NCBI GenBank assembly: GCA_964582985.1
Contig: CAZOUM010000033.1
Span: forward strand, 1-33,882
DNA from: CAZQYB01 sp964582985
Lineage (GTDB): Bacteria > Planctomycetota > Phycisphaerae > Sedimentisphaerales > Anaerobacaceae
DNA: 33,882 nt
Reading direction: 5' to 3'
Shown piece by piece: positions 8,372 through 16,903 of the stretch. Position numbers and translations under genes: made by a program. The notes below the pieces were generated by a model. The model was not told the DNA's origin and made no database searches. It was given only the letters and a program-made list of their open reading frames with translations. How positions within the stretch are numbered: the first letter of the stretch is position 1; every line of letters starts with the position of its first letter.

Positions 8372-9082
8372 ATGGACGACGAAGTTCTGCGGCAAATCGA
8401 GCAGGTAGTAGATTACAAGTTTTCTAACGGCAATCTCCTGGTCAAAGCGCTGACTCATTCCTCCGCCGTGGATAATCGACTCCTAAGTAATGAACGGCTG
8501 GAATTTCTCGGCGACTCTGTCTTATCTGCGATTATTTGTCAAACTCTCTACGAGCGGTTCCCGGCTTATCTGGAAGGTGACCTGACAAAAGTTAAGAGTA
8601 TGCTTGTTTCCCGCAGGAACTGTGCGCGGATTGCAAAGGAGCTTGGCCTACAAAAATACTTGAAGGTCGGCAAGGGTATGGCGAGCAGCCGGGCCTTATC
8701 AGGCTCTCTTGCAGCAGGTCTGCTGGAAGCTATTATCGCGGTAATTTATATTGACGGAGGTCTCGAGGCCGCCCGCAGCTTTGTACTAAAGACGTTTGCC
8801 TCACTGATTGACCGGGCCGATGCCAATCAATCGCAGGGAAATTTCAAGTCCTTATTGCAGCAGTATGCACAGCAGCAGTTTAATACTACACCTGTTTACG
8901 AGCTGCTCGATGAGAAAGGACCTGACCACGACAAGTGTTTTGAGTTGGAAGTGGTTATCGGCGAGCGTCACTTCCCAAGTGCGTGGGGGACGAATAAGAA
9001 AGAAGCGGAGCAAAAGGCTGCTTTCAACGCCCTCGTTGAGTTAGGTGTTCTTGAGGATGCTTTGTTGGGTGAGAGCAGCTAA
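8372..9082 (+). CDS. rnc: Ribonuclease III
   Basis: 236 residues, normal for RNase III. The N-terminal endonuclease domain carries the signature ERLEFLGDSVL with E41, E44 and D48, the EGD acidic residue at 68, and E119 in LLEAIIAVIYIDGG. A C-terminal dsRNA-binding domain occupies about 155-227, ending KEAEQKAAFNALVEL. The enzyme cuts double-stranded RNA in rRNA precursors and structured mRNAs. The residue three before E119, normally the catalytic aspartate (D114 in E. coli), is G116 here. The gene has its own promoter and a hairpin leader. The start follows only a weak Shine-Dalgarno sequence, which would suit low or regulated expression. The common partner gene era is not adjacent. Confidence 0.95.
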   Translation: MDDEVLRQIEQVVDYKFSNGNLLVKALTHSSAVDNRLLSNERLEFLGDSVLSAIICQTLYERFPAYLEGDLTKVKSMLVSRRNCARIAKELGLQKYLKVGKGMASSRALSGSLAAGLLEAIIAVIYIDGGLEAARSFVLKTFASLIDRADANQSQGNFKSLLQQYAQQQFNTTPVYELLDEKGPDHDKCFELEVVIGERHFPSAWGTNKKEAEQKAAFNALVELGVLEDALLGESS

Positions 9083-9111
9083 GGCTCTCCTGGCTCTGGA
9101 ATTGTCAGCAG

Positions 9112-9360
9112 TTACTCTGTGATCAACCTAAAAGCGTGCAAAACCAACATAATTACGACTACAAAGACTACGATTGAGGCAAACAAAACCGCAGCTTCTT
9201 TTATGAAATTGGCCGGTGTTATTTTTGGCAGCTTTGTCGCCTTATAGGTTATGGAAATCGAGGCCGCTAACGGCAGCAGCCAGAGCATTAAGGCCGGCTC
9301 CGGCACGATGGCCTCTGGAGCGGTGAAAGTTGCTATTATTAGAAAACCGGCTGCCGACAT
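9112..9360 (-). CDS. Small two-TM membrane protein, function unknown
   Basis: 82 residues from the ATG at 9358-9360, one base after the stop of the upstream gene and preceded by GGGAGG five bases away. An in-frame ATG at 9387 would overlap the upstream gene and add nine residues, so the inner start is preferred. There are two or three hydrophobic stretches: AGFLIIATF, ALMLWLLPLAASISI and the strong helix AVLFASIVVFVVVIMLVL near the C-terminus. No family is recognised. Its tight coupling to the membrane protein and chaperone upstream suggests one envelope-related operon. It converges on rnc, with about 30 bases between the stops. Confidence 0.65.
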   Translation of the reverse strand: MSAAGFLIIATFTAPEAIVPEPALMLWLLPLAASISITYKATKLPKITPANFIKEAAVLFASIVVFVVVIMLVLHAFRLITE

Positions 9361-9361
9361 T

Positions 9362-9769
9362 TTAGCCTCCCGTTGTTTCTGTGGCACGCAGATACGCTAA
9401 ATAAATGGCGTTGACAATACATAAAAGGTTGAGCAGACCGGCGGTGCTTGTGTAAATCTGGCCGATTTCATTTGGCCAGCTGTAGACCGGATAACCACCG
9501 CCGGCGGTTATCCAGGCCAGCACCGCCACCATCGGCGAGGTCATAATCTGCGATGCATACACATACCATGGCGTTGGTCCGACCGTGTCGATTACACCGA
9601 TTGAGCCGATATATAAGCCGGCACAAAAAGTTGGGACAATAGTTGCAAATATGATTATAGCACGCGTTTTTTCTTTCAGCACAAGGTGCCCGGCGCCGGG
9701 TATAGACCAGGCAAGTAGTCCCGCAGTCAGCGGCAGCAGCAGACAATTTTCTTTGGCGGGCTGTGTCAT
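9362..9769 (-). CDS. Multi-pass membrane protein, resembles planctomycete DUF6677-type proteins
   Basis: 135 residues with about four hydrophobic segments. The N-terminal LAWSIPGAGHLVLKEKTRA matches the start of small planctomycete membrane proteins (a PGxGH turn followed by a basic loop). The C-terminal EIGQIYTSTAGLLNLLCIVNAIYL is the other recognisable block. I believe this is the DUF6677 type, but the assignment rests on memory of the pattern and no activity is known. The ATG overlaps the TAA of the chaperone gene by one base (TAATG), indicating translational coupling. A small membrane protein follows one base after its stop. Confidence 0.65.
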   Translation of the reverse strand: MTQPAKENCLLLPLTAGLLAWSIPGAGHLVLKEKTRAIIIFATIVPTFCAGLYIGSIGVIDTVGPTPWYVYASQIMTSPMVAVLAWITAGGGYPVYSWPNEIGQIYTSTAGLLNLLCIVNAIYLAYLRATETTGG

Positions 9770-12018
9770 TATGATGTGTCCTCGGAGCCCGTTGGCTCGT
9801 TGGCGTCGGCAGGTTCGGGCTCCTTGGCGAGTCTGAAGTTCATACGTTTTAATATGTTTTCGGGGTTAAAATGTATCACTGCAAGAGTCTGAGATTGAGT
9901 GAGGTCTTCTTTGAATATCTGGAGGGCCTTGATACTTTCATATTCATCCTGATAAAGCCGTTTCACCGAAAGCTTCTTTAAGCAATAGCAGCTCAAGTGG
10001 GGCTCGAATTTGAGAATGAAAGGCACGGTCTCAAGGCTGTTGGTGTCTTCCGGCACCAGCGAATAGAGCCGGTTTACAAACTCAGCTTGTATTTTGAACT
10101 CGTTGACTAACAATTGTCTCAGCGGATTACCCTCATATTGTATTTCCCATGTGTGTATTTGCTGCCTTGGTATTTGCCCCAGGGTCGTGGGTTCTTGCAG
10201 CACAAATACGTTGGCGTCGCTTTCATTCTGGTCATCTCGTCCGTAAAGCTCGTTGAATTTATTAATAGCGCCGTCCCAGCCATCCGCTACCACCTGTTTG
10301 ATAAACTCCTCGGTTTTACTTTTGGTGGTATCCATTGCGGCAAGTTTCTTTAAGTCCTCAGCTACCTTTTCCCTTACTGAATAAACGTCTTCGCTTGTCT
10401 GGTTTGGGTCATGCTCAAACTTGAGCGCACTTTTGCTGTAGGCCTGATTCAGGTTCTCCGGGACAGAGGCTTTCACAGCGTCTATCACCCGCACGAGTGC
10501 CGTAACTTCTCCGAGCGAATCCTTTAAGAGTCCGATATTCTCATACGTCCTTGGTTTTGCGGTATCGAAGGGACCAAGGTGACTGGTTCCGAGTTCATCT
10601 ATTGAGAATACAATTCTCGGTAATCCGACCCTGTTTAGAAAATCTGGCGGGCTGTGCCCCTGGCCTTCTACGTACAACCTGCCCAGATACTCGTCTTTTT
10701 GTATGTCAGCCGCGGTCAGCAGTCCGGTTTGTCCCGCATATATCTTGATTTCGTGCTCCTTGCTTAACTGTTCAGCCACGGCATTATAATCGCCAACCAG
10801 TTGTCTGAACTGCTCGGAACTAAGATTTTGAGACTCTGTTCCTTCAAGACCGGCCTCGGTACGCGACTTTGCCTCCCGCAAAATTATATTTGCTTTTGAG
10901 TATATTTTTCTCCGTAGAAGCAGCTCTGAAATGGCACTTGCCACCTCGGTATAGCTTTTGGTTTGTTTGACTGGAGGCGAGTTGGGGTCGTTCGGGTCTG
11001 ACGGGACAAGCTCGTACAATTCCTCCCTGTGCCTATCGTAATATTTTTCAGCCTCGTCATCGGTAGGTTCTGTTACGATAGGGGTGATGTCGTCGAGCTT
11101 GACTGCAATGTATTCAAGCCGAGCTCGGTCGCCAATCTTGTACCCGAACCCGTAAGGGTTCTCCTTGCTTATATCGCCGGCAAAGAAAGCCTTGTATTTT
11201 TCAAAGTGCTCAGACATTTTCCTTTCGTTCGGCTCGCTCTGCGTTTTGGCAAAAACGGCCGAATCAAATTTTACAAATTCAACATCTATTGTTTCTTCTT
11301 GCCAGATGCTGTTGTGCATTGTTTGTGAGTTCGTGACATCCTCGCTCGCGCAAACCACGGTGCAGTATTCCAGCACCGCCACCAGTTTGGCGAACGTTGC
11401 CAGGACCTCTTTTTCGGCGATTCTTTGGCGCTTCATAATTGCGCCGACTAACCCTTGATATGTTAGTCCTTGAAAATCCGGCAGTCTTCTCGCGAATGCA
11501 GATATTGCCCCCGTGAGCTGTCTGGCCGCAACTTTCTCCGATATTTTGATTCCCGCAAGCGCTGCCTCCCTTTTCAGCAACAGCCAGTATGTTTCGTTTC
11601 CCATAGAGCGATTGTAGAGGTCGTCGATTTGTTTGTCGCTTATGCGGTAGTTGCTGTATCGTATCAGCCTTTTTATATAGGTGACGGAGCGCGGCGAAGT
11701 TGTTCGCTCCGAAAACAGGACTTCCCCCAGCAAAAACGCCGGCAGGTCTTGCGTCTGGGTCAGCGGTGCGCCGATATTTTTCAGCAGAACATCTGCCCGC
11801 AGCATCCTCAGCGTGTCCAGCTCTCGCCGGGCTATTGTTCTATCGTAGTGTGTTATCTTTCTGTTGTCCCCGAAGTAGGCTACTGTTTTATGCAGTCCTG
11901 TTCTTCTCTCGCCCAGCTGCTGGATATACGAGCCCCCAATGAAGCCGAACATTATAACGATGACCACTACGGCCATCACCTTCTTATTGTTCTTACGAAG
12001 CCATTTCACCAAATTCAT
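9769..12018 (-). CDS. PpiD/SurA-like periplasmic folding chaperone, membrane-anchored
   Basis: 749 residues. A short basic N-terminus (MNLVKWLRKNNKK) precedes one membrane anchor (VMAVVVIVIMFGFIGGSYI, about 14-32), after which the chain should lie in the periplasm. The following 150-200 residues resemble the SurA/PpiD N-terminal chaperone fold. The segment around IGDRARLEYIAVKLDDI and the EAEKYYDRHREELYEL helix are also typical of PpiD-type proteins. A clear parvulin rotamase core is not evident by eye, so it may act as a chaperone only. A sigma-70 promoter lies 57 bases upstream, and two small membrane-protein genes are coupled downstream. Reading it as a plain lipoprotein or secreted enzyme is disfavoured by the non-cleaved anchor. 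Confidence 0.72.
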   Translation of the reverse strand: MNLVKWLRKNNKKVMAVVVIVIMFGFIGGSYIQQLGERRTGLHKTVAYFGDNRKITHYDRTIARRELDTLRMLRADVLLKNIGAPLTQTQDLPAFLLGEVLFSERTTSPRSVTYIKRLIRYSNYRISDKQIDDLYNRSMGNETYWLLLKREAALAGIKISEKVAARQLTGAISAFARRLPDFQGLTYQGLVGAIMKRQRIAEKEVLATFAKLVAVLEYCTVVCASEDVTNSQTMHNSIWQEETIDVEFVKFDSAVFAKTQSEPNERKMSEHFEKYKAFFAGDISKENPYGFGYKIGDRARLEYIAVKLDDITPIVTEPTDDEAEKYYDRHREELYELVPSDPNDPNSPPVKQTKSYTEVASAISELLLRRKIYSKANIILREAKSRTEAGLEGTESQNLSSEQFRQLVGDYNAVAEQLSKEHEIKIYAGQTGLLTAADIQKDEYLGRLYVEGQGHSPPDFLNRVGLPRIVFSIDELGTSHLGPFDTAKPRTYENIGLLKDSLGEVTALVRVIDAVKASVPENLNQAYSKSALKFEHDPNQTSEDVYSVREKVAEDLKKLAAMDTTKSKTEEFIKQVVADGWDGAINKFNELYGRDDQNESDANVFVLQEPTTLGQIPRQQIHTWEIQYEGNPLRQLLVNEFKIQAEFVNRLYSLVPEDTNSLETVPFILKFEPHLSCYCLKKLSVKRLYQDEYESIKALQIFKEDLTQSQTLAVIHFNPENILKRMNFRLAKEPEPADANEPTGSEDTS

Positions 12019-12074
12019 ATTTATGCTCCCAATCCCTTTCGAGGTCGGTCTTTCTCTTGGGTATTAACGGCCTA

Positions 12075-12102
12075 AGTATATGCAACTGCCTGTGCTTTGC
12101 AA
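12075..12102 (-). promoter_or_regulatory. Sigma-70 promoter of the PpiD-like operon
   Basis: On the minus strand TTGCAA (12097-12102) is followed after 16 bases by TATACT (12075-12080), 57 bases before the start at 12018. Confidence 0.6.
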
Positions 12103-12134
12103 GAAAAATAGCATTCACCCTCCTTCGGCAGGAG

Positions 12135-12156
12135 CGAATCGCCTCTGAGCGATTCG
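12135..12156. other. Perfect eight-pair hairpin
   Basis: CGAATCGC (12135-12142) pairs with GCGATTCG (12149-12156) around the loop CTCTGA. A smaller hairpin (TCCT/AGGA, 12121-12133) lies beside it. On the minus strand a T run (12106-12110) follows at a distance, so it could end a minus-strand transcript from 12160-12760, but the spacing is poor for a classical terminator. Confidence 0.5.
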
Positions 12157-12793
12157 AAACCAAAACCTTCTAAAGAACAGGACACGGCAACTATCCAGGT
12201 TGCGCAGCGGCCCACGTCTAAGCAGGCTAAGCTTGCGACAATTTTGGTTGTAGTACACGACCTTGCGCTATCTCGCAGAGTAGGACTTTTATACTCGACC
12301 GTCCTTGTCGCCTTTCGGGCGACGCTCGGGGCGCAAATGCATTTTGGTGAGCTCACGTCCCGGGCATCTGCCTGCTCCGTGTACCCAGCAGCACAACCCG
12401 CCTGGAGAGGTGTCCCTTCGCACGCCTTGTGAACTGGTCTCGGGTGGCCGATGTTAGGCTTGGCGGTTCCCACCAGGTTCTGTCCTTTTGCCGAGGCACT
12501 TTTCTGCTCGCACTGACACGCAGCGGACTCCAGCTTGGTAATTTTCCTATAATGATGGCATTGGGCATACTCTGTGCTTTATGTGCGGGAAAGTGGTAAC
12601 GATAGTGCTTGTTGTACTGGTGGTGTGCCGATGAAGAGCGAGCGGTTGGACCGACTGGAGGGAGGTTAATGTTTGGTGTATTTACAACTAACACTTTCTT
12701 CTCTTGGGGCCCCCTTCGCTGGGCCAAAGTTTATATTTCTGGGCCGGAATAGGCACGACTGTTTGAATATCCCTGTTGCTTTGCAGGAGTCAG

Positions 12794-12809
12794 TGTTTCA
12801 CGTGAAACG
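12794..12809. promoter_or_regulatory. parS-like centromere site (15 of 16)
   Basis: The 16 bases match TGTTTCACGTGAAACA except for a final G. This is the nearly universal chromosomal parS, bound by ParB to nucleate the partition complex. It lies 788 bases before the parB start. Confidence 0.85.
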
Positions 12810-12857
12810 TACTACCGCGTAGCTAAGGGGCTGGATTCTCGGTATCGGTTGTTAGGG

Positions 12858-13039
12858 TTAGAGCTTATCCGAATAACCGGGTCGTTATGAGGCCGAGCGA
12901 AAAGTTCGAGGCCAAGGCGGCAGGCCAAAAATGCTCGGAGGCGTGGTTTTCTCCACGTTGAGAACGTTTTTGGCTGACAACGCAGGCATCGGGCTTTGCA
13001 GCCGGCCGCAATAGAGCGGGTTATTGGGATAGGCTCTTA
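12858..13039. mobile_element. MITE-like element with 21-bp inverted ends and TTA target duplication
   Basis: The left end GAGCTTATCCGAATAACC (arm 12861-12881) is matched in inverse by 13016-13036 at 17 of 21 positions. TTA stands directly outside both ends (12858-12860 and 13037-13039), like a three-base target duplication of IS5-group transposition. The 176-bp body has no transposase and contains an internal hairpin (12924-12974, outer arms GCCAAAAA and TTTTTGGC). Confidence 0.5.
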
Positions 13040-13454
13040 GTCTGCTTTGCAGCCGGCAGGCGAATACGTGGCCAGGCAGCGTCGCCTCGAAAGTCATCAG
13101 ACCCGTGATGGTTCAGAAAAGGTACGCTTGAATGTAAAGACGCAGGTAGCACGTTGGAAAAAACGGGGGTCGTGTTTCCCAGGCTAAGAAGAATCGGGCT
13201 GGAGATTGGGCCTTTGCACTCGCCGGAAGCTTGATCGCTGCGCGGGGAAGTTACTATCGCTGCGGTTGTGGGTCTCTTCAGATATGTTCTCGATAACTCC
13301 AGCGCCTCGAAGTAGTGATGCCTTGCCGCGGATGAGATTCTTGGTCCCCTATGGTTAGCACGTCGTGCTTCAGCAGCAGGCGTGCGGGGACTTCTTGGCC
13401 TGGATGACGCTGAATTATGGTTTATTTTAAACGTTTTGTTTCATCTTATCTGAT

Positions 13455-13470
13455 TGTTTCACGTGAAACA
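13455..13470. promoter_or_regulatory. parS centromere site (perfect)
   Basis: TGTTTCACGTGAAACA, a perfect 16-bp palindrome identical to the chromosomal parS consensus, 127 bases before the parB start. An upstream-extended parB reading frame would run across it, which supports the downstream start. Confidence 0.93.
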
Positions 13471-13596
13471 TTTTTCCGAGACGGGTTTTTTGCTTGGAAA
13501 GTTGCAGCCTTTGCGGTAAAAAGTCCGAAATATCTCTTGTGCAGAGATTGCGAAAGAAAAACGAGTGTTAGTATCAAGTTGAGAAGGAGGTTTTAT

Positions 13597-14547
13597 ATGG
13601 CTCAGAAAAAGAGGGAGCGGGCGAAACACCTCGGCCGCGGTCTGCAATCACTGTTGGGTCCGATAATACCTAACAACCCAGAGGTAAATCAAGTAGTGAC
13701 TAATTCTCCCCTGTCGCCTAACTTTCCACCAGATAAGGAGTTACGCGACTCGCTGCGCGAGATTAGCATCGACAGTATATCGCCGAATCCGTATCAGGCG
13801 CGGACGGTGTGGGGCCAGAAGGAGTTGGCAGATTTGGCTGAGTCCATCAGGGCAAATGGTATACTTCAGCCGATTATCGTTCGCCCGGCAGGTTCCGGAT
13901 ATCAGCTCATTGCCGGCGAGCGGCGGTTCCGAGCTGCGAAGCTGGCTTCGCTGGCCACGATACCGGCCCTCGTTCGGCAAGCCACTGACGAACAGTTGCT
14001 TGAATGGGCGCTGGTCGAGAACATACACCGCTCTGACCTGAATCCTATCGAAAGGGCAAAAGCGTATCAGAACTACTTAGGTACCTTTTCGCTCACTCAG
14101 GGTGAAGCGGCGGCGAGGCTGGGTGAAGACCGCTCCGTTATCGCTAACTATCTGCGGCTTCTGGACTTGCCTGAGGAAATCAAGCGAATGTTAGTCGAGG
14201 GGCAGCTAACTATGGGCCACGCTCGGGCAATCCTTGCGCTGCCTACCGACGAGCTTCGCCGAAAACTCGCGAATCGAGCACTCGCAGGACGGCTTAGCGT
14301 ACGCGAAGTCGAAAGGCTTGTTCGCAAGTACCTTACGGGGACGGAACAAGCCAGGGCGGGCGTCCGGGAAAAGCTGCCTCATATCCTGGACCTGGAGAGG
14401 AAGCTGAGCAGCCAGCTTGGGACAAAGGTAAACATTGAGACACGAAAAAATGGCCAAAGGGGCAAAATAGTTATCGAATTTTATTCCCTGGATGAATTCG
14501 ATGGTATCACGGAAAGGCTTGGCCTGGCGTCTGTGGAGGAAGTTTGA
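13597..14547 (+). CDS. parB: Chromosome-partitioning protein ParB
   Basis: 316 residues from the ATG at 13597, chosen because AAGGAGG lies at 13584-13590 and because the longer frame (from 13417) crosses a parS site and encodes nothing ParB-like. The N-terminal CTPase domain holds the nucleotide motif GERRFRA (107-113) and ENIHRSDLNP (141-150). A central helix-turn-helix domain (around SLTQGEAAARLGEDRSVIANYL) reads parS, and a C-terminal dimerisation segment follows. ParB loads on parS, slides as a CTP-bound clamp and recruits ParA and SMC. Two parS sites lie just upstream. The usual adjacent parA (soj) is missing, so the ATPase must be encoded elsewhere. Confidence 0.96.
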   Translation: MAQKKRERAKHLGRGLQSLLGPIIPNNPEVNQVVTNSPLSPNFPPDKELRDSLREISIDSISPNPYQARTVWGQKELADLAESIRANGILQPIIVRPAGSGYQLIAGERRFRAAKLASLATIPALVRQATDEQLLEWALVENIHRSDLNPIERAKAYQNYLGTFSLTQGEAAARLGEDRSVIANYLRLLDLPEEIKRMLVEGQLTMGHARAILALPTDELRRKLANRALAGRLSVREVERLVRKYLTGTEQARAGVREKLPHILDLERKLSSQLGTKVNIETRKNGQRGKIVIEFYSLDEFDGITERLGLASVEEV

Positions 14548-14625
14548 CGGGGACGGTCACGAGCAGGCGGCCTTGTTTGTCATATTCCTGGGTTGTTCCA
14601 GGAGAATTGTGAGAAGGGCTATAGA

Positions 14626-15354
14626 ATGCAAAAGCGGTTAAGTGGAAAGGTAGCTATAGTTACGGGGGCCGGCAGGGGTGTCGGCAAAGCTGTTTGTCTT
14701 GCATTTGCGAAGGAAGGGGCCGGCATCGTATTGGCCGCGCGCTCAGTGGGCAAACTTGAAGAAATCGCTGAAGGGGTGACAGAGGCGGGCGGAAGAGCAG
14801 AGATTGTCGTCGGTGACTTATGCGAGGAAGAAGCGGTCAAGAACGTCGTGAAGGTAACGAAGGAAAAATTCGGCCGATTGGACATAGTGGTGAATAATGC
14901 AGGTGTCACTCATTCGGCAAAACTGGAAGATACCGCGACGGCCGACTGGGACAGATTGTTTAACGTAAATACGCGTGCGCCGTTTATTCTTTGCAGGGAG
15001 GCATTGCCTTTGTTAAGGAAGGCACCGAAGGCGTACATTATTAATATCGCCTCCATTGTGGGTATCAAATGCTATGCGCTGCAGAGTGCTTACACCGCTT
15101 CGAAACATGCCTTGCGCGGAATGACAAAGGCGTTGGCGGAGGAGCTGAGGGATACAAACGTCAGAGTGCATTCGATATGTCCCGGCGGTATAGATACCGA
15201 TATGATTGGTGCGATTCGGCCGGACATAAAGAAAGAGGACCTTATGCAGCCGGAAGAAATTGCAGAGCTTGTGGTATACCTTGTGACGCATAAAGGTAAC
15301 GCAGTTATGGATGAGCTGCACATTCGCCGGGCGGCATCAGCACCGTGGTTTTGA
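14626..15354 (+). CDS. Short-chain dehydrogenase/reductase (SDR)
   Basis: 242 residues from the ATG at 14626, with GAGAAGGG upstream; a TTG at 14593 would add eleven unmatched residues. Classical SDR motifs: cofactor loop TGAGRGVG (13-20), NNAG in the middle, catalytic serine in NIASIVG, and YTASK (156-160) with the active tyrosine and lysine. PGGIDTDM follows. The sequence is close to 3-oxoacyl-ACP reductase (FabG-like) and related NAD(P)H-dependent enzymes. The C-terminus is short and ends RRAASAPWF. The substrate cannot be told: no fatty-acid genes lie near, only parB upstream and dtd downstream. Confidence 0.87.
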   Translation: MQKRLSGKVAIVTGAGRGVGKAVCLAFAKEGAGIVLAARSVGKLEEIAEGVTEAGGRAEIVVGDLCEEEAVKNVVKVTKEKFGRLDIVVNNAGVTHSAKLEDTATADWDRLFNVNTRAPFILCREALPLLRKAPKAYIINIASIVGIKCYALQSAYTASKHALRGMTKALAEELRDTNVRVHSICPGGIDTDMIGAIRPDIKKEDLMQPEEIAELVVYLVTHKGNAVMDELHIRRAASAPWF

Positions 15355-15403
15355 TTAGCATTTTCACTTTATTAGGTACTCTGTAGAGAAATATAGGATA
15401 ACT

Positions 15404-15853
15404 ATGCGAGCGGTTATACAACGGGTTCTACAAGCTGAAGTTCACGTCAAGAGCGAATCTGTCGGCAGAATTGACAAAGGATTGCTGGTTTACCTGGGTG
15501 TCGGCAAGGGCGACAGTCTCAAAGATACGGAGTTTATGGCCGAGAAACTGGTGAATCTGCGTATCTTCGCTGACCAAGCCGGCAAGATGAATCGAAGCGT
15601 GGTCGATGTCGGCGGAAGTATTTTGTTGGTCAGCAATTTTACGCTCCACGGCGATTGCCGAAAGGGACGTCGTCCCGGCTTTGACGCGGCCGCCAAGCCG
15701 GACTTGGCACAGCAGCTTTACGAAAAAGTAGTTGAGCTAATCGCCGAGCAGGGAGTTCCTGTCGAAAAAGGCGTCTTTGGCGAGTATATGCAGGTAAGCA
15801 ATGTGAACGACGGCCCGGTAACTTTCCTGCTTGACAGCAGCAGGCTATTTTAA
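15404..15853 (+). CDS. dtd: D-aminoacyl-tRNA deacylase
   Basis: 149 residues, the standard DTD length. It begins MRAVIQRVLQAEVHV. It carries the active-site block LLVSNFTLHGDCRKGRRPGF and the cross-subunit motif NVNDGPVTF near the C-terminus (Gly-cisPro chirality gate). The dimeric enzyme removes D-amino acids and glycine mischarged on tRNA. The usual SQFT motif reads SNFT here, a conservative change. The gene stands 49 bases after the SDR, with only a weak ribosome binding site, and is separated from argB by its own promoter. Confidence 0.95.
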   Translation: MRAVIQRVLQAEVHVKSESVGRIDKGLLVYLGVGKGDSLKDTEFMAEKLVNLRIFADQAGKMNRSVVDVGGSILLVSNFTLHGDCRKGRRPGFDAAAKPDLAQQLYEKVVELIAEQGVPVEKGVFGEYMQVSNVNDGPVTFLLDSSRLF

Positions 15854-15920
15854 GCCAACACCAAACTGCGTACGGCGAATATATTCTGTGTCAAGCACGG
15901 AATTGAAAAGCAAATATCAC

Positions 15921-15949
15921 TTGACGAATAGCCTGAGCGTTCATACACT
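15921..15949 (+). promoter_or_regulatory. Sigma-70 promoter of the arginine cluster
   Basis: TTGACG (15921-15926), a spacer of 17 bases and TACACT (15944-15949), 38 bases before the argB start. No classical ARG-box palindrome is evident next to it. Confidence 0.6.
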
Positions 15950-15987
15950 CATTCTTTTGTTTAATCACTGTTTTTTGGAGTTATGCA

Positions 15988-16869
15988 GTGGAAGAAGCTA
16001 TCGCAAAAGCTGGTGCGCTCATCGAGGCGATGGAATATATCCGCAGCTTTCGCGGCCGAATCGTGGTCGTCAAACTCGGCGGCAGTGTCCTCGATGATAT
16101 TGGCCTGCGCAAAAAGCTGCTGACCGATATCGCCTTTATGGCTACCGTTGGTATGCAGCCGGTCATTGTTCACGGCGGCGGAAAGGCCATCACAAAAGCA
16201 ATGAATGACGCGGGGCTGGAACCGGTCTGGGTCCAGGGACTGCGATACACCGATGAGCGGACTCTGGCAATAGCTGAGCACACGCTCGTACATAAGATTA
16301 ATACTCCCATCTGCGAAACTCTCACTGAGCTGGGCTGTGAGCCGATGGGACTGCATTCGCTGAGCAGTTGTGTACTGTCTGCGGAACCCTTAAGACTATC
16401 TGGTGAAAACGGGCGCAAACTTGACCTCGGACTGGTTGGCCGGATTATTGATATAAATGCCACGTTATTAAAGACCCTGTGCGCCGCGGGTACGATACCG
16501 GTTATCGCGCCGGTAGCCAGAGACAAAGCCGGTGGCAAATTAAACGTCAATGCCGACAGCGCCGCCGGCAAGGTGGCTGCCGCGGTTGGCGCGGAGAAAC
16601 TCGTTGTAGTCAGTGACACCCACGGGATATTGGCCGACCTTAACGACCCGGCCAGCAGGGTATCAAGCGTGGACGAAACGAAGATTGCGGATATGATTGA
16701 CACCGGCATCATTGCCAACGCAATGCTCCCAAAGGTTGAAGCCTGTTTGACAGCATTAAACGGCGGGGTCAAAAAGGCGCATATTATTGACGGGCGAATC
16801 CAACATTCACTTTTGCTCGAAATATATACCGATGAAGGCATCGGTACCCAAATAATAAAAAAACAGTAG
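15988..16869 (+). CDS. argB: Acetylglutamate kinase
   Basis: 293 residues. It starts with GTG at 15988, preceded by GGAG seven bases away; the ATG five bases earlier is in another frame. Amino-acid kinase fold: the ATP-binding lysine and glycine loop VVKLGGSVL (about 27-35), the substrate loop VIVHGGGKAI (about 58-67), LGLVGRI and the NVNADSAAG block near 190. The enzyme phosphorylates N-acetylglutamate, the second step of arginine synthesis. The extended N-terminal helix (residues 1-22) is the type often found in arginine-inhibited hexameric kinases, so feedback inhibition is plausible. It is first in an argB-argD-argF series. Confidence 0.96.
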   Translation: MEEAIAKAGALIEAMEYIRSFRGRIVVVKLGGSVLDDIGLRKKLLTDIAFMATVGMQPVIVHGGGKAITKAMNDAGLEPVWVQGLRYTDERTLAIAEHTLVHKINTPICETLTELGCEPMGLHSLSSCVLSAEPLRLSGENGRKLDLGLVGRIIDINATLLKTLCAAGTIPVIAPVARDKAGGKLNVNADSAAGKVAAAVGAEKLVVVSDTHGILADLNDPASRVSSVDETKIADMIDTGIIANAMLPKVEACLTALNGGVKKAHIIDGRIQHSLLLEIYTDEGIGTQIIKKQ

Positions 16870-16903
16870 ACAGTAGTCAGAGGAGAATAAGGTAAGAAAG
16901 CTT

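Larger units (their letters stand above)
12103..13596. other. About 1.5 kb without a convincing gene, upstream of parB
   Basis: Open frames here (for example minus 12353-12727 and 12072-12473, plus 13417-13596) resemble no protein family and lack ribosome binding sites. The stretch is rich in hairpins: 12121-12133, 12135-12156 (eight perfect pairs), 12307-12323 (six pairs) and a larger fold 12434-12476. It also contains two parS-type sites and a MITE-like element, listed separately. I tested by eye for tmRNA, RNase P RNA, SRP RNA, tRNA and DnaA boxes and found none. A structured RNA of unknown class remains possible in 12120-12760. Confidence 0.55.

Noticed and set aside
12140..12175. Minus-strand TTCGAATC resembling a tRNA T-loop
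   Set aside because: The flanking bases cannot form the five-pair T stem, and no acceptor or anticodon arm is found.
12353..12727. 124-codon minus-strand frame and overlapping 133-codon frame at 12072-12473
   Set aside because: No family resemblance, odd composition and no ribosome binding site; the DNA is hairpin-rich and looks non-coding.
12885..13097. 70-codon minus-strand frame
   Set aside because: It lies across the MITE-like inverted repeat and reads like translated repeat sequence.
13417..13596. Upstream extension of the parB reading frame
   Set aside because: It crosses a perfect parS site and has no ParB-like sequence; the ATG at 13597 has an excellent ribosome binding site.
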